DNA from: Bryobacteraceae bacterium
GTDB lineage: Bacteria; Acidobacteriota; Terriglobia; Bryobacterales; Bryobacteraceae
Length of the DNA: 64,000 nt
Assembly (NCBI GenBank): GCA_947458745.1
Contig: CANGYQ010000009.1
Span: 62,001-126,000, forward strand
Direction: 5' to 3'
The translations under genes and the position numbers were made by a program. The notes under the pieces are model-generated. The model was not told the origin of the DNA, did no database searches, and saw nothing but the letters and a program-made list of their open reading frames with translations. This document shows, in pieces, positions 62,513-64,000 of the stretch. How positions within the stretch are numbered: the stretch's first letter is position 1; each line of letters starts with the position of its first letter.

Positions 62513-63345
62513 TGCGGTTTAGTTCCTTGTTGGGCAGCAGCCGCGAGTTTCTCGGCTTGCTTGGCCTCATTCCAGATGGCGTCCATCTCCTCCAGCGAAG
62601 ATTCATCCCATTTGCGGCCGGTCTGGTTCAGGCGGGTCTCGATATACCCGAAACGCGACCGGAACTTGGCATTGCTCAAGCGCAACGCTTGTTCTGCATC
62701 CACGCCCAGCTTGCGGGCCAGATTGACGACCACAAACAGAACATCGCCCATTTCGGCCGCAACGGCGGCGGGGTCGGGCGCGGTGGCCAGTTCGTTCAGT
62801 TCTTCGGTCAGCTTGGCGAGTACTTGCTGGCTATTCGCCCAGTCAAAGCCGACTTCGGCGGCCTTGCGCGTCAACTGCTGAGCTTCGGCCAGCGCTGGCT
62901 GGCTTTTTAAGACGCCCGCCAGCAGCGGCTCCGGCTTCGGGTCACCTTTGGCTGCCTTCTCCGCCAGCTTGATCTCATCCCAGCGCTGCTTCACATCTTC
63001 GGCCGTGTGCGCGACACCTGAGCCAAAGATGTGGGGGTGGCGCCGAATTAGTTTCTCGTTGATGGATTGCAGTGAATCGCCAATCGTGAAATGCCCCTGC
63101 TCGGCCGCCATCTGCGCGTAGAACACCGCCTGCAACAGATAGTCACCTAACTCCTCTGACAAACCCGGCATGTCGCGCCGGTCAATGGCGTCGAACACCT
63201 CATACACTTCTTCCAGCGTGTAGGGCTTAATCGAATCGAAAGACTGCTTCAGATCCCACGGACAGCCGTCGGGGCCTCGGAGCCGGGCCATGATCTGCAC
63301 CAACTCTTCAAACCGGGCACCAATGCTACCGCCAGCGTCTTCCAT
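62509..63345 (-). CDS. mazG: Nucleoside triphosphate pyrophosphohydrolase
   Basis: House-cleaning enzyme of 278 residues, hydrolysing (d)NTPs to monophosphates. Two MazG domains with the EExxE...ExxD metal pattern: YTLEEVYEVFDAI...GLSEELGDYLLQ and LTEELNEL...AAEMGDVLFVVVNLARK. Length matches E. coli MazG. First gene of the operon; the extended -10 TGCTATTAT lies 35 bases upstream. No mazEF next to it. Confidence 0.95.
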   Translation of the reverse strand: MEDAGGSIGARFEELVQIMARLRGPDGCPWDLKQSFDSIKPYTLEEVYEVFDAIDRRDMPGLSEELGDYLLQAVFYAQMAAEQGHFTIGDSLQSINEKLIRRHPHIFGSGVAHTAEDVKQRWDEIKLAEKAAKGDPKPEPLLAGVLKSQPALAEAQQLTRKAAEVGFDWANSQQVLAKLTEELNELATAPDPAAVAAEMGDVLFVVVNLARKLGVDAEQALRLSNAKFRSRFGYIETRLNQTGRKWDESSLEEMDAIWNEAKQAEKLAAAAQQGTKPQ

Positions 63346-63380
63346 TCAGGGGGATTGAACCGGGAACGGCTCAATCCTAA

Positions 63381-63389
63381 ATAATAGCA
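63381..63389 (-). promoter_or_regulatory. Extended -10 promoter of the mazG operon
   Basis: TGCTATTAT on the minus strand, 35 bases before mazG. It is divergent from TGCTATTCT at 63407, 17 bases away. Confidence 0.5.
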
Positions 63390-63406
63390 CCCCGCCGGAG
63401 GTGCGG

Positions 63407-63415
63407 TGCTATTCT
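63407..63415 (+). promoter_or_regulatory. Extended -10 promoter of the SARP gene
   Basis: TGCTATTCT, with an expected start near 63422 and AGGAGG at 63427-63432 just downstream, placing the Shine-Dalgarno right at the 5' end of the transcript. Confidence 0.45.
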
Positions 63416-63437
63416 CAAGGGGCGGCAGGAGGCCAGT

Positions 63438-64000
63438 ATCCCCATCACTGGAACCCTCTACATCAGACTGCTGGGCGGATTTGCGGTGTCCGTCAACGGT
63501 GAGTTGGTCCCCGAGGAGCGGTGGACACGCCGCAAGGCCAAGACGCTCGTCAAGATCCTCGCCCTGGAGTCAGCGCGCGAGCTGCACCGTGACCAGCTGG
63601 TGGAGCGGCTGTGGCCTGAACTGGAGCCCTCGCTCGGCCAGAACAATCTCCATAAGACCCTGCACGCGGCCCGCCGGGCGCTGGAGCCGCAGTTGGAGCC
63701 GGGAGCTCCCTCCCGCTTTCTGATCACGCTGGAACAACGCCTTGCCCTCCGGGCACCCGCGGAACTCCAGGTCGATGCGATCGATTTTGAGCAGGCCGCC
63801 GCGATGGCCCTGGCAGAGCCTTCGATCGCCACGCTGAACGCGGCGCTTCATCTTCACCGGGGCGAATTGCTACCGGAGGATCGTTACGAAGACTGGGCGG
63901 CCTCCTCCCGGGAACGCCTGACCCAGCGCTATGGCGAACTGCTGGACCGGCTGGGCCGCCTGCACGAAACTGCTGAAGATCACCCCGCCGCCATCGAAGT
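63438..64000 (+). CDS. SARP/BTAD-domain regulator (5' part, possible ATC start)
   Basis: About 187 residues are visible before the right edge. GTLYIRLLGGFAVSVNGELV and RRKAKTLVKILAL are the start of an OmpR-like DNA-binding domain, and LHRDQLVERLWPELEP...NNLHKTLHAARRAL continues it; the bacterial transcriptional activator (BTAD) domain follows (IDFEQAAAMALA...GELLPEDRYEDWAASSRERL). The frame is open from 63381 but has no ATG, GTG or TTG between the preceding stop and the domain. AGGAGG lies five bases before ATC 63438. The gene may start with ATC; a base error is the alternative. Confidence 0.8.
   Translation, partial: MPITGTLYIRLLGGFAVSVNGELVPEERWTRRKAKTLVKILALESARELHRDQLVERLWPELEPSLGQNNLHKTLHAARRALEPQLEPGAPSRFLITLEQRLALRAPAELQVDAIDFEQAAAMALAEPSIATLNAALHLHRGELLPEDRYEDWAASSRERLTQRYGELLDRLGRLHETAEDHPAAIE

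Noticed and set aside
63381..63437. ATA or ATT codons at 63381-63413 as start of the SARP protein
   Set aside because: They lie before the expected transcription start and before the AGGAGG, so ATC 63438 fits better.

Overview
The window looks like chromosomal DNA of an acidobacterium of the Bryobacterales/Solibacteraceae type. The main reasons are the C-terminal domain known from Candidatus Solibacter (TIGR03437 family) in the protein at 41338-44073, the high GC content, and several cytosol-type enzymes with export signals. The lineage is inferred from protein character; no 16S gene or other marker is present. I see no rRNA or tRNA genes, no CRISPR array and no insertion sequence.

Layout. 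1-5956 (minus): an MdtABC-like RND efflux operon, cut off at the left edge. 6215-8665: an MFS carrier followed by a Tat-signal enolase-superfamily dehydratase. 8781-9730: an ECF-type sigma factor lacking its region 4 helix-turn-helix, divergent from a zinc-ribbon/PspC protein preceded by an ECF-like promoter. 9788-13518 (minus): deoC, a GAF-GAF-PP2C phosphatase and lysA. 13599-15122: a NicO-type metal exporter. 15268-18183: etfBA divergent from a FAD amine/amino-acid dehydrogenase. 18202-23626: a LysR regulator divergent from leuA-leuB-leuC-leuD. 23738-26978: an exported 2-hydroxyacid dehydrogenase, a 6S RNA gene, ymdB and an AI-2E-type transporter. 26975-28447 (minus): a Tat-signal PaiB-like flavoprotein and a vapBC pair.

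28547-33101: a sugar-acid dehydratase, a polytopic membrane protein, a lipoprotein and a geranylgeranyl-reductase-type flavoprotein. 33139-36996: a secreted protein divergent from an overlapping run of TIGR00300 (ornithine cyclodeaminase type), queF and a coiled-coil methyltransferase. 36969-40582 (minus): a toroid protein and a GT2-GT4 double glycosyltransferase. 40623-44073: two secreted proteins, the second a propeller with a TIGR03437 domain that carries a nested insertion. 44157-44867 (minus): two small proteins. 44965-50002: dprA, topA, and a topoisomerase-derived protein with a degenerate Toprim region plus three C4 zinc fingers. 50066-53506: lpdA-lipB-E2. 53592-54246: a second vapBC. 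54262-54922 (minus): STAS and rhodanese. 54952-56992: an S41 peptidase and a secreted protein. 57015-63345 (minus): a six-gene overlapping operon, mazG, GNAT, N-succinylamino acid racemase type, EamA, MFS and homoserine dehydrogenase. 63438-64000: the start of a SARP/BTAD regulator.

Themes. Genes are tightly packed, often with ATGA overlaps. Many starts lie only 6-10 bases downstream of a -10-like hexamer, often in the extended form TGCTAnnnT, which suggests leaderless or very short-leader transcripts. A hairpin repeat with a conserved loop occurs four times at three loci. The strongest candidate for something undescribed is the catalytically dead topoisomerase paralogue with zinc fingers next to a zinc-finger-less topA.
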